A stretch of 18,030 nt of DNA from an uncultured Eubacteriales bacterium (GCA_948949055.1 CARBWQ010000006.1:1-18030); one strand, 5' to 3'. Positions 6,994 through 13,653 are shown, counted from the first letter of the stretch. Made by a program: numbers and translations. The notes: a model not told the origin generated them from the letters alone.

Positions 6994-7075
6994 GACGAGA
7001 GTAAATTTTGAACTTTTGTTCAAAATTTGTGGTCATGAAATGACCAGCTTGGCGAAATAGCCAAGCACTCTCGTC
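6994..7075. other. Near-perfect four-way junction (cloverleaf) element
   Basis: An 82-base segment folds with only one unpaired junction base. The closing stem is GACGAGAGT (6994-7002) with ACTCTCGTC (7067-7075), 9 bp. Arm 1 is AAATTTTGAAC/GTTCAAAATTT (7003-7013/7018-7028), 11 bp with a TTTT loop. After one G (7029), arm 2 is TGGTCAT/ATGACCA (7030-7036/7040-7046), 7 bp. Arm 3 is GCTTGGC/GCCAAGC (7047-7053/7060-7066), 7 bp. There are no mismatches. It starts nine bases after the stop of the gene at 6550 and is directly joined to a tandem repeat. It may be a structured RNA or a folded single-strand DNA signal. The pairing is seen directly; the function is unknown. Confidence 0.85.
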
Positions 7076-7170
7076 ACCCGATCCTACCAACCAAACCCGA
7101 TCCTACCAACCAAACCCGATCCTACCAACCAAACCCGATCCTACCAACCAAACCCGATCCTTCCAACCAA
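7076..7170. repeat. Five tandem 19-bp repeats, G-quadruplex-prone on the minus strand
   Basis: The unit ACCCGATCCTACCAACCAA is repeated head to tail with no spacer at 7076, 7095, 7114, 7133 and 7152. Four copies are identical and the fifth has one A-to-T change (7162). The repeat begins at the very next base after the cloverleaf. On the minus strand each unit reads TTGGTTGGTAGGATCGGGT, with four G-runs (2, 2, 2, 3) and loops of 2-3 bases, enough for a two-tetrad quadruplex. Its GC content contrasts with the AT-rich surroundings. No ORF runs through it. Confidence 0.95.
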
Positions 7171-7247
7171 ATATAGTCTATCTTCCAGTCCCAGTTTCAA
7201 GTCATTATTATAAAATTTAAAACTTCTAAAAAATATTTATAAAAAGC

Positions 7248-7274
7248 TTGACTTTTTTCGGGGGGGGGTAAAAT
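7248..7274 (+). promoter_or_regulatory. Promoter with G9 tract in the spacer (probable phase-variable switch)
   Basis: TTGACT (7248-7253) and TAAAAT (7269-7274) are separated by 15 bases, of which the last nine are G (7260-7268). Spacer length and tract length are the same as at the C9 promoter (4768-4794), although the tract is on the opposite strand and the other spacer bases differ. The upstream 12-mer AAAAAGCTTGAC (7241-7252) is shared. It would drive the small membrane protein gene at 7367 through a leader of about 85 bases. Addition of two G would restore 17-bp spacing. Phase variation is inferred. Confidence 0.7.
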
Positions 7275-7366
7275 AGATAATGAAATTTTATCTCATCTGA
7301 TAATGCTTGCATGGGGTTGCTTAATGGAGGGAGATAACAGAGTTAAAAGCAATGAGAGGAGGGAAT

Positions 7367-7675
7367 ATGTGGGAAATAAATAATAATGATAAACAAACTA
7401 AAAATGAACAAGACAAAGAACAGACAGATAAAGTTGAGAAAATTTATCTCAATCAAGGGCAATACCCTAATATAAGTCACTCTAAAACTGCAATAGGGGT
7501 GCTTTTGTTCTTTTTAGGAATTATTGGTTTGATTGTCGGACTTCTTTTATATCCATACAATACATATGAAAGAAAGACTTTTATCAAAGGTTGGGTTGGT
7601 GCTTTATTGTCACTAATAATTATTATCATTTTGGTATTAATAATTTCTAGCATTGTTTCTGCTGTAAGTCGTTAA
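7367..7675 (+). CDS. Small two-helix membrane protein, unknown function
   Basis: This 102-aa protein has a charged, Asn/Lys/Gln-rich N-terminal half (residues 1-40) with no signal peptide, then two hydrophobic segments at about 41-62 (AIGVLLFFLGIIGLIVGLLL) and 75-100. The short linker YPYNTYERKTFIKGW between them looks like a conserved motif of small Firmicutes membrane proteins, but I cannot name the family. The N and C termini are predicted on the same side, probably cytoplasmic. I chose the ATG at 7367, with GAGGAGGG at 7356-7363, over the in-frame ATG at 7352, which lacks a well-spaced site. Its promoter contains a G9 tract, so expression is probably on/off. A weak terminator follows at 7781. 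Confidence 0.8.
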   Translation: MWEINNNDKQTKNEQDKEQTDKVEKIYLNQGQYPNISHSKTAIGVLLFFLGIIGLIVGLLLYPYNTYERKTFIKGWVGALLSLIIIIILVLIISSIVSAVSR

Positions 7676-7780
7676 ATATAAAATCAGGTGGGAATAAATT
7701 CATGCTTTAAGTTTTTGTAAATAAAAAGTTTCAATTTGATTTTACATACAGCTTATAAAAACAAAATAAAATAAAAAATT

Positions 7781-7807
7781 ATTCCAAAATACTTGGAATT
7801 TTTTTTT
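7781..7807 (+). terminator. Probable intrinsic terminator overlapping the ppdK promoter
   Basis: ATTCCAA (7781-7787) pairs with TTGGAAT (7793-7799) around a five-base loop, followed by a run of T through 7807. The same TTGGAA serves as the likely -35 box of ppdK. The stem is AT-rich and only 7 bp, so its efficiency is uncertain. Confidence 0.55.
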
Positions 7808-7821
7808 AAATGAGCTATACT
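7793..7821 (+). promoter_or_regulatory. ppdK promoter
   Basis: TTGGAA (7793-7798) and TATACT (7816-7821) are separated by exactly 17 bases, 29 bases before the ppdK start codon. The -35 box lies in the right arm of the upstream inverted repeat, so terminator and promoter share sequence. Confidence 0.65.
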
Positions 7822-7850
7822 CATTAGGTAAATTATAAAAAGGAGAAAAT

Positions 7851-10475
7851 ATGAAACAATTTGTTTATTTGTTCAAAGAAGCTGATGGAAAAAACAAAGC
7901 TCTCTTTGGTGGTAAGGGCGCAAACCTTGCTGAAATGACAAATCTTGGTATGCCTGTTCCACAAGGCTTTACCATTACAACTGAGGCTTGTACTCAGTAC
8001 TACAAAGACGGCAGAATGATTAATGAGTCTATTATGTCGCAAATCGAAAACAAACTCTCTGAGCTTGAAAAAATGACAGGAAAGAATTTTGGTGATAAGA
8101 AGAATCCTCTTCTTGTTTCAGTTCGTTCAGGTGCTAGGGTTTCTATGCCTGGTATGATGGATACAATTCTTAACCTTGGTCTTAATGATGAAGTTGTTGA
8201 AGGCCTTGCTAAGCTTACAAACAACCCAAGATTCGCTTACGACTCTTATAGAAGATTTATCCAAATGTTCAGTGATGTTGTAATGCAACAAGAAAAATCA
8301 AAATATGAAAGAATCCTTGACAAAGTTAAAGAGGAAAAGGGCGCTCAGTTTGATAAAGACCTCACTGCTGACGATCTTAAAGAGATTGTTAATATGTTTA
8401 AAGACCTCTATAAAAAGTCACAAGGCGAAGATTTCCCACAAGAACCAAGAGTTCAACTTATCGAAGCTGTAAAAGCTGTATTCCGTTCTTGGGATAACGA
8501 CAGAGCTAATGTTTATAGAAGAATGCATGACATTCCTTACGAATGGGGTACTGCTGTAAACGTTCAATCAATGGTATTTGGTAATATGGGTGAAACTTCT
8601 GGTACAGGTGTTGCATTCTCTCGTAACCCTGCAACTGGTGAAAACAAACTCTATGGTGAATACCTTATGAACGCACAAGGCGAAGACGTTGTTGCTGGTA
8701 TCAGAACTCCACTCCCAATTTCTTCTCTTGAACAACAAAATCCAAAGGTTTATAAAGAATTTGCTGATATTGCAAAGAAACTTGAAAAACACAATAAAGA
8801 TATGCAAGATATGGAGTTCACTATCGAAAATGGTAAACTTTATATGCTTCAAACTAGAAATGGTAAGAGAACTGCCAAAGCTGCTCTCAAAGTTGCTGTT
8901 GACCTCGTTAGCGAAGGTATGATTACAGAAAAAGAAGCTCTTATGATGCTTGATCCAAAACAACTTGATGCACTTCTTCACCCACAATTTGACGATAGTG
9001 CATTGAAGAAAGCTACTCCTATTGCAGAAGCTTTACCTGCTTCTCCTGGTGCTGCTTGTGGTAAAATTGCATTTACTGCTGAAAGAGCAAAAGAAATGGC
9101 TGCTACTGAAAAAGTAGTTCTTGTAAGACTTGAAACTTCACCAGAAGATATTGAAGGTATGGCTGTAAGCCAAGGTGTTCTTACTGCTCGTGGTGGTATG
9201 ACTTCTCACGCTGCCGTTGTTGCTCGTGGTATGGGTACTGCCTGCGTTGCTGGTTGCTCTTCAATCAAATTTGCTCAGGACGAAAAATCTTTCACTCTTG
9301 GTGGAAAAGTTTACCATGAAGGAGACGATATCTCATTTGATGGTTCTACTGGTAAGGTTTATGATGGTATCATCGCTACTGAACCTGCTAAAATTTCAGG
9401 TGAATTCGCTACTATTATGGAATGGGCTGATAAATATCGCGCTATGCAAGTTCGTACAAACGCTGATAATCCAAAAGATGCTAAAAATGCGTTCAACTTT
9501 GGTGCTCAGGGTGTAGGTCTTTGTAGAACTGAACATATGTTCTTTGAAGCAGATAGAATTCCTGCTGTTCGTGAAATGATTGTTTCTACAACAGTTGAAG
9601 AGAGAAAGAAAGCTCTTGCTAAACTTCTCCCAATGCAAAGAAAAGACTTTATTGGTATTTACAAGGCTATGGAAGGACTTCCTGTAACTATCCGTTTCCT
9701 TGACCCACCACTTCATGAGTTCTTACCTCACGAAAATAGCGAAATTAGAGAACTTGCTGATGAAATGGGTATCACATTTGACAGACTTAAACAAACTGTT
9801 GCTGACCTCCATGAATTTAACCCAATGATGGGTCACCGTGGATTAAGACTTGCTGTAACTTATCCAGAAATTGCAGAAATGCAAACACAAGCTGTTATTG
9901 AAGCTGCTATCGATGTAAATAAAGAAATGGGCTTCAAGATTGTTCCTGAAATCATGATTCCTCTTACTTGTGATTCAAAAGAGTTCAAGTATGTTCGTGA
10001 TATCGTTGCAAACAAGGCTGATGAAATTATTAAGGCTAATGGTGTTGAACTCACTTACAAGATCGGTACTATGATCGAAATTCCTCGTGCAGCTGTTACT
10101 GCTGACGAAGTTGCTAAATATGCTGAATTCTTCTCATTCGGTACAAACGATCTTACTCAAATGACTTACGGTTTCAGCCGTGACGATGCTGGTAAGTTCC
10201 TTGATGTTTACTATGCTAAGAAGATCTTCGAAAGCGATCCATTCGCTAGACTTGACCAAAATGGTGTTGGTAAACTTGTTAAAATGGCTGCTGAGCTTGG
10301 AAGAAAGGCTCGTCCAGATATCAAACTTGGTATCTGTGGTGAACATGGTGGAGATCCATCAAGTGTAGAATTCTGCCATAACAGTGGACTTACTTATGTT
10401 TCTTGTTCTCCATTCAGAGTCCCAATCGCAAGACTCGCTGCTGCACAAGCTAACATTAAAAATCCAAGAAGATAA
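7851..10475 (+). CDS. ppdK: Pyruvate, phosphate dikinase
   Basis: PPDK reversibly converts pyruvate, ATP and phosphate to phosphoenolpyruvate, AMP and pyrophosphate; in anaerobic Firmicutes it often works in PPi-linked glycolysis or in PEP synthesis. The 874-aa length matches the family. The domains are in order: N-terminal ATP-grasp (FGGKGANLAEMTNLGMPVP at the start; SVRSGA and SMPGMMDT near residue 100), the swivelling phosphohistidine domain with GGMTSHAAVVARGMG, where His453 carries the phosphate, and the C-terminal PEP-binding barrel with FSFGTNDLTQMTYGFSRDD and ICGEHGGD (Cys829). These equal His455 and Cys831 of the Clostridium symbiosum enzyme. Codon use is less AT-biased than in neighbouring genes, which suggests high expression. 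It starts with AAGGAGAAAAT, has its own promoter and its own terminator, and so is monocistronic. Confidence 0.98.
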   Translation: MKQFVYLFKEADGKNKALFGGKGANLAEMTNLGMPVPQGFTITTEACTQYYKDGRMINESIMSQIENKLSELEKMTGKNFGDKKNPLLVSVRSGARVSMPGMMDTILNLGLNDEVVEGLAKLTNNPRFAYDSYRRFIQMFSDVVMQQEKSKYERILDKVKEEKGAQFDKDLTADDLKEIVNMFKDLYKKSQGEDFPQEPRVQLIEAVKAVFRSWDNDRANVYRRMHDIPYEWGTAVNVQSMVFGNMGETSGTGVAFSRNPATGENKLYGEYLMNAQGEDVVAGIRTPLPISSLEQQNPKVYKEFADIAKKLEKHNKDMQDMEFTIENGKLYMLQTRNGKRTAKAALKVAVDLVSEGMITEKEALMMLDPKQLDALLHPQFDDSALKKATPIAEALPASPGAACGKIAFTAERAKEMAATEKVVLVRLETSPEDIEGMAVSQGVLTARGGMTSHAAVVARGMGTACVAGCSSIKFAQDEKSFTLGGKVYHEGDDISFDGSTGKVYDGIIATEPAKISGEFATIMEWADKYRAMQVRTNADNPKDAKNAFNFGAQGVGLCRTEHMFFEADRIPAVREMIVSTTVEERKKALAKLLPMQRKDFIGIYKAMEGLPVTIRFLDPPLHEFLPHENSEIRELADEMGITFDRLKQTVADLHEFNPMMGHRGLRLAVTYPEIAEMQTQAVIEAAIDVNKEMGFKIVPEIMIPLTCDSKEFKYVRDIVANKADEIIKANGVELTYKIGTMIEIPRAAVTADEVAKYAEFFSFGTNDLTQMTYGFSRDDAGKFLDVYYAKKIFESDPFARLDQNGVGKLVKMAAELGRKARPDIKLGICGEHGGDPSSVEFCHNSGLTYVSCSPFRVPIARLAAAQANIKNPRR

Positions 10476-10481
10476 TTATTA

Positions 10482-10509
10482 AAAAAAGTAGGCAAATGCC
10501 TACTTTTTT
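10482..10509 (+). terminator. Intrinsic terminator of ppdK
   Basis: The stem AAAGTAGGC pairs with GCCTACTTT around an AAAT loop and ends in a T-tract, a few bases after the ppdK stop. The A-tract on the left makes it usable from the minus strand too. Confidence 0.92.
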
Positions 10510-10942
10510 GAGTTATATAAAATTTGTTTTATGTAAACCATGGCTGAAAAGTAGAAATTATGATTAGTTATGAACTTTTGGGAAAAAACAAAAAGTATAA
10601 AACTCGGATGATGAGTGTTATGTAGCAAGTCGATATTTTAAAAATGTTAGGTTTGATAAGCTTTTTAGCGTGCTTTCACTAGTTTAAGCAATGCGAAAAC
10701 TTTGTTTTAATCAAATTTGGATTTGCCTCTTAACTATTGGGTTTCACTTGAAAATACTTTCATAATTATTAATCGACGTAACTTTTTAAATTCATTATGT
10801 CCTATATGAAGATTATTCTTGCGTAATTACTCTTTCAAATATTGTTGTCATTTTTGTTTCTCATTTAACAATTGTATACTTAATATATTTTAATTATACT
10901 CGGGAGAGGACAATATCTTTTTAAAAAATTTATCAACTTTTC
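10510..10942. other. Gene-poor region, possibly holding a decayed ORF
   Basis: No intact gene of convincing length is seen in this 433-bp stretch. A short plus-strand frame starts at 10560 (MISYELLGKNKKYKT, then stop within 21 codons). It is followed in another frame from about 10607 by DDECYVASRYFKNVRFDKLF, ending at a TAA near 10686, which could be one gene broken by a frameshift. The rest carries stops in all frames. A relict C-tract-like promoter on the minus strand (10893-10913) would point into this region. The remnant interpretation is weak. Confidence 0.3.
10893..10913 (-). promoter_or_regulatory. Decayed relative of the C-tract promoter
   Basis: Read on the minus strand, this is TTGTCC, then nine bases ending CCCGAG, then TATAATT. 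The stretch CCCGAGTATAATTAA is identical to that at the C9 promoter (4783-4797), and the upstream TTTTTAAAAA is also shared. The spacer between TTGTCC and TATAAT is only 9 bases and the C-run is interrupted, so it cannot be a normal promoter now. It reads toward a region without an intact gene. Confidence 0.5.
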
Positions 10943-10971
10943 TTTACTTTTTGATTTACTTATGTTAAAAT
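10943..10971 (+). promoter_or_regulatory. rpoZ promoter
   Basis: TTTACT (10943-10948) and TAAAAT (10966-10971) have a 17-base spacer, 33 bases upstream of the rpoZ start. Confidence 0.6.
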
Positions 10972-11004
10972 GAAAGCGAATTAATATTAAAGAGGTGAAT
11001 ATTT

Positions 11005-11199
11005 ATGATGATTGAACCATCTATTGACAAACTTTTAAATCAAACTAGTGGAAATAAATACATTCTTTGCAATGTAATTTCTAAAAGAGCAAAAGAAATA
11101 GAAAGCGTACGTAGATTAGAGCTTGCCGACCAAGACAAAAAGTCTATAAGTATTGCTTGCGAAGAAGTGGCGTCGGGTAAGGTGACAACTTCACGTTAA
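11005..11199 (+). CDS. rpoZ: RNA polymerase omega subunit
   Basis: Omega binds the beta' subunit and helps RNA polymerase assembly; in some bacteria it forms part of a (p)ppGpp site. The 64-aa product has the family's N-terminal pattern EPSIDKLLNQTSGNKYILCN followed by ISKRAKEIE, matching the conserved PSID-L and KR(A/G)R-type core, and a variable short tail. The length fits Firmicutes omega (about 60-75 aa). The start is the ATG at 11005 or the adjacent one at 11008; AGAGGTGAA is the ribosome binding site. In most Firmicutes rpoZ lies after gmk and before priA. Here it stands alone with its own promoter and terminator, although priA is in the same window. Confidence 0.9.
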   Translation: MMIEPSIDKLLNQTSGNKYILCNVISKRAKEIESVRRLELADQDKKSISIACEEVASGKVTTSR

Positions 11200-11219
11200 T
11201 TTATCTTGTATTTAAAATT

Positions 11220-11251
11220 GACCATATCAATAATTATTTATGGTCTTTTTT
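11220..11251 (+). terminator. Intrinsic terminator of rpoZ
   Basis: GACCATA (11220-11226) pairs with TATGGTC (11239-11245) around a 12-base loop, followed by six T. Confidence 0.8.
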
Positions 11252-11350
11252 AGTTGTAGGGGATTAAAAAAATATAAATAATCGATCTTATTTTTTATAA
11301 AATATTTTTAAATCAACTTTGCCAAATAACATCAAATATTTGAAAGGTAA

Positions 11351-11376
11351 AAAAGCATATCCTAGGATATGCTTTT
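11351..11376 (-). terminator. Palindromic terminator of the coiled-coil gene
   Basis: A 26-bp perfect palindrome centred on CCTAGG (AAAAGCATATCC and its complement). It sits nine bases after the stop of the minus-strand gene 11385-12131 and continues into a short T-run on that strand. Its symmetry would also allow termination of plus-strand transcripts. Confidence 0.8.
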
Positions 11377-11384
11377 ATTATATA

Positions 11385-12131
11385 TTAAAGTTCATTTTCA
11401 TACTCTTCTCTCAATTTCTCTGCATTGATTGATCTAATCAAAGGATTCTCTTTGTTTAACTTTTCGTCTATTTTATTTAATTCATCGTAATGATTGATAA
11501 CTCTGTTAGAAATTTTTTCGTTTAAATTTCTTGCCTGTTCTTGAATTTCAGTTAATTGCTGGGTGTATTCTTCTGTTGTTGAAAGTTTAGATATCTCATT
11601 ATTTAATGAGTTAACACTTTTCATATCAGATAACAACATGTAATCATCATTTTCTATATGATAAGCTAAATATCCAGCTTTTCCTGATTTAGCAGCATGT
11701 TCTAAGTATTTAAAATTGTTTTCTTCTTGCGATTCAATTGATTTCATTTTCTCTAAATGCTTTTGTGCTATTGCGACTTCAAAAGAAGAAGTGATTGAGT
11801 TGTTTTCTTTGATTTGATCAAAAAGTTCATTCTTAGTTTTTAGGACTTTTTCAAACAAAGAACTATATAACTTGGCATATTTTTCAACTTCTTTATCTGA
11901 ACGAATATTATTTATAATATCTGCAATTTGCTTGCCGTCTTTAACAACATCGCTTAGTTGATTGCTGTTCAATTTGTTTTTATTTAGGCTAAAATCAACA
12001 AGAGAAGTTAGATGTGCTCTAATAGGTTCTAAATAGCAGGCGAGAGCATCCCCATCCCAGCTAAACCCTGTATCAGTGCTATGTCGATTGATAATTCTTT
12101 CTATTTTTCTAATAAGTGATTTTTTATTCAT
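11385..12131 (-). CDS. Coiled-coil orphan protein (248 aa)
   Basis: I do not recognise a family. The protein is soluble, has no signal peptide or membrane segment, and is dominated by Lys/Glu/Asn-rich helices. Strong heptad-like stretches lie at about residues 75-155 and 175-235 (for example LTEIQEQARNLNEKI), suggesting a long coiled coil or helical bundle. The N-terminal 45 residues (RHSTDTGFSWDGDALACYLE) are less repetitive and could be a small separate domain. It starts at 12131 with GAGGT, has a promoter TTGACT-18-TATAAT and its own terminator, so it is a single-gene unit. Such proteins occur in phage remnants and accessory islands, but nothing specific can be said. Confidence 0.8.
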   Translation of the reverse strand: MNKKSLIRKIERIINRHSTDTGFSWDGDALACYLEPIRAHLTSLVDFSLNKNKLNSNQLSDVVKDGKQIADIINNIRSDKEVEKYAKLYSSLFEKVLKTKNELFDQIKENNSITSSFEVAIAQKHLEKMKSIESQEENNFKYLEHAAKSGKAGYLAYHIENDDYMLLSDMKSVNSLNNEISKLSTTEEYTQQLTEIQEQARNLNEKISNRVINHYDELNKIDEKLNKENPLIRSINAEKLREEYENEL

Positions 12132-12150
12132 TTTTTGTACCTCTTTTATT

Positions 12151-12180
12151 ATTATAACATTTTTGCCAGCTTAAAGTCAA
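12151..12180 (-). promoter_or_regulatory. Promoter of the coiled-coil gene
   Basis: On the minus strand, TTGACT (12180-12175) is followed after 18 bases by TATAAT (12156-12151), about 20 bases before the start codon. Confidence 0.7.
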
Positions 12181-12314
12181 TAGGTATAGATGTTGTTCTA
12201 AATATGCTTATGTAACGATTATGCACTTTGTAATAAGTGAGTAGTAGAGATGGAAATTAATAACGCTTGTATAATATATTATCAATTAAAAATTATATCT
12301 TGTGTGAGTAGTAT

Positions 12315-12343
12315 TAAAAAAAAACATATCAATCTGATATGTT
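12315..12343 (-). terminator. Terminator overlapping the 3' end of pnuC
   Basis: On the minus strand ACATATCA pairs with TGATATGT around a GAT loop, followed by eight or more T. The left arm and loop are the last codons of pnuC, and the stop codon TGA is the first part of the right arm. Confidence 0.8.
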
Positions 12344-13117
12344 TTCTTTATTTGAGTTTTCTAAAACAACGTTTTCAGAATTTGCAGTATTTTCTTCAAT
12401 ATACTTTTCATCAGTTTTATTTTCTTTATTAGTGTTATTCTGTTTTTTCTCTTCTATTTTCCAGTGGATAAATCCATATAAGTCGTTTATAAAGAAAATA
12501 CAGAATGAAATTGCCGAAGGCAGGAATTGAAGGCCTGAATTTACAACCAACATACTCCAAAGTACAATTAAAACAATATCATTTGCCATAAATCCTAACG
12601 CATAATAACTGCATCGTCTTAGCATAAGGTAGGATGCGACTACTGATGTTTTTAAAGATATTGTGCTGATTATTAGTTCACTTGTATTGAGTGCTTTAAG
12701 TAAAAAGTAAAAGGCGACTGTGGTGATAATTGAACCTATTAAAAGATAAAGATATTCTAGTCCGTGGATTTTGTTGATTTTTATAGTACTTGAATTTTCG
12801 TTGTTTCTATTTTTAAACCATGAAACTATTGAAGCGACATCTATGGGAATCATAAGACCTAGATAAATTATCGCCTCTCCATAATAATGTTGCATAATAG
12901 AAATTATGGAATAAATTACAGAATAAATGATACAAATAATTGGTGCAGAAACAAGTCCTTTTGCAACTGCTAATACAGATATTACTCCTATCATTGAAGC
13001 AATATAAGATAACCAAAGCCTGTCTTTTGTAAATGCAAAACAGAGGCTTAACCCAATCAAGCTTAACAGTAATAATGTTATTTCAAACCAATTCCAATCT
13101 TTAAAAAGTTTTTTCAT
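12329..13117 (-). CDS. pnuC: PnuC-type nicotinamide riboside transporter
   Basis: PnuC proteins are facilitators that import nicotinamide riboside (or related vitamins in paralogs), with uptake driven by phosphorylation inside the cell. The 262-aa product has about seven hydrophobic segments between residues 12 and 215, and family motifs: YSIISIMQHYYGEAIIYLG, PIDVASIVSWF, and the C-terminal NDLYGFIHWKIEE, close to the NDxYGxxNWxK signature. The last 40 residues are a hydrophilic, Asn/Glu-rich tail (KENKTDEKYIEEN), longer than usual. It lies 11 bp after a P-loop kinase gene, which fits import plus trapping. The ribosome binding site is weak (AGGT), suggesting coupling to the kinase. The exact vitamin is inferred. 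Confidence 0.85.
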   Translation of the reverse strand: MKKLFKDWNWFEITLLLLSLIGLSLCFAFTKDRLWLSYIASMIGVISVLAVAKGLVSAPIICIIYSVIYSIISIMQHYYGEAIIYLGLMIPIDVASIVSWFKNRNNENSSTIKINKIHGLEYLYLLIGSIITTVAFYFLLKALNTSELIISTISLKTSVVASYLMLRRCSYYALGFMANDIVLIVLWSMLVVNSGLQFLPSAISFCIFFINDLYGFIHWKIEEKKQNNTNKENKTDEKYIEENTANSENVVLENSNKENISD

Positions 13118-13128
13118 AAAAGTACCTA

Positions 13129-13635
13129 CTAAATTAAATTTTCTGACTTTAAAGCATCAAGAAGAAATTTGCCGTCTGGGATAATTATTTGTTTGTATTT
13201 AGGTTTTGAAAATTCATCTATAAATATGGTAAAGTTATCCTTTACCTGCGAAATAAATTCTTCGGTGTTGCCTCTATTTCTCAGCCTTTCTTCAATATAT
13301 TCCCAGCCAGAAAGGTTTGGGCGTGCAACATAGTACTCTATGTTATGGCTATCAAAATATTCAAATATTTGTTCATTTTTAAGCCTGGGGTGACTAAGTT
13401 GAATCAACACTATATCATAGTTGTCTTTTTGCTTTAATATCTCATCAATATAGTTTTGTGGCCAAGCAGGGTTGAGAACTCTATTTTTGTTTCCTTTTCG
13501 TTCTTCTTCGGTCATTCCTGCCACGCCATTTTCAAGCCATTTGTAATAGGTAGATTCAAGGTCAAGCACATTTTTATAATTTTTTCCTATATAAGATTTC
13601 CCTACGCCAGCAAAAGCTGCAATAATTTTCCCCAT
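13129..13635 (-). CDS. P-loop kinase, probable nicotinamide riboside kinase partner of PnuC
   Basis: The 168-aa protein opens with a short strand and a compact P-loop, AAFAGVGKSYIGK (Lys13, Ser14), followed by LDLESTYYKW, where an acidic residue in the substrate site is typical of nucleoside/nucleotide kinases. A second strand NYDIVLIQLSHP fits the Walker B position. There is no NadR-like HTH or adenylyltransferase domain. Because it directly precedes pnuC in the same operon, and PnuC transport depends on intracellular phosphorylation, I infer that it phosphorylates nicotinamide riboside to NMN. Sequence alone supports only a P-loop kinase fold. The start ATG at 13635 follows TGAGGAG, and a TTGACA promoter lies just upstream. 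Confidence 0.7.
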   Translation of the reverse strand: MGKIIAAFAGVGKSYIGKNYKNVLDLESTYYKWLENGVAGMTEEERKGNKNRVLNPAWPQNYIDEILKQKDNYDIVLIQLSHPRLKNEQIFEYFDSHNIEYYVARPNLSGWEYIEERLRNRGNTEEFISQVKDNFTIFIDEFSKPKYKQIIIPDGKFLLDALKSENLI

Positions 13636-13653
13636 AAAAACTCCTCATAAAAT

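Noticed and set aside
6994..7075. tRNA gene
   Set aside because: The cloverleaf outline is tempting, but the arms are 9, 11, 7 and 7 bp, there is no anticodon-type 7-base loop, no TTC-type T loop and no CCA-like end.
7076..7170. CRISPR array
   Set aside because: The 19-bp units abut directly with no spacers, and no cas gene is present.
7076..7675. Type III toxin-antitoxin system (repeat RNA plus toxin)
   Set aside because: Known antitoxin repeats are longer (about 35-48 bases) and lie directly before a ToxN-like ribonuclease. The next gene encodes a two-helix membrane protein.
7833..10346. Long open frames antisense to or out of frame with ppdK
   Set aside because: They are shadows of the codon-biased ppdK gene and lack ribosome binding sites and recognisable domains.
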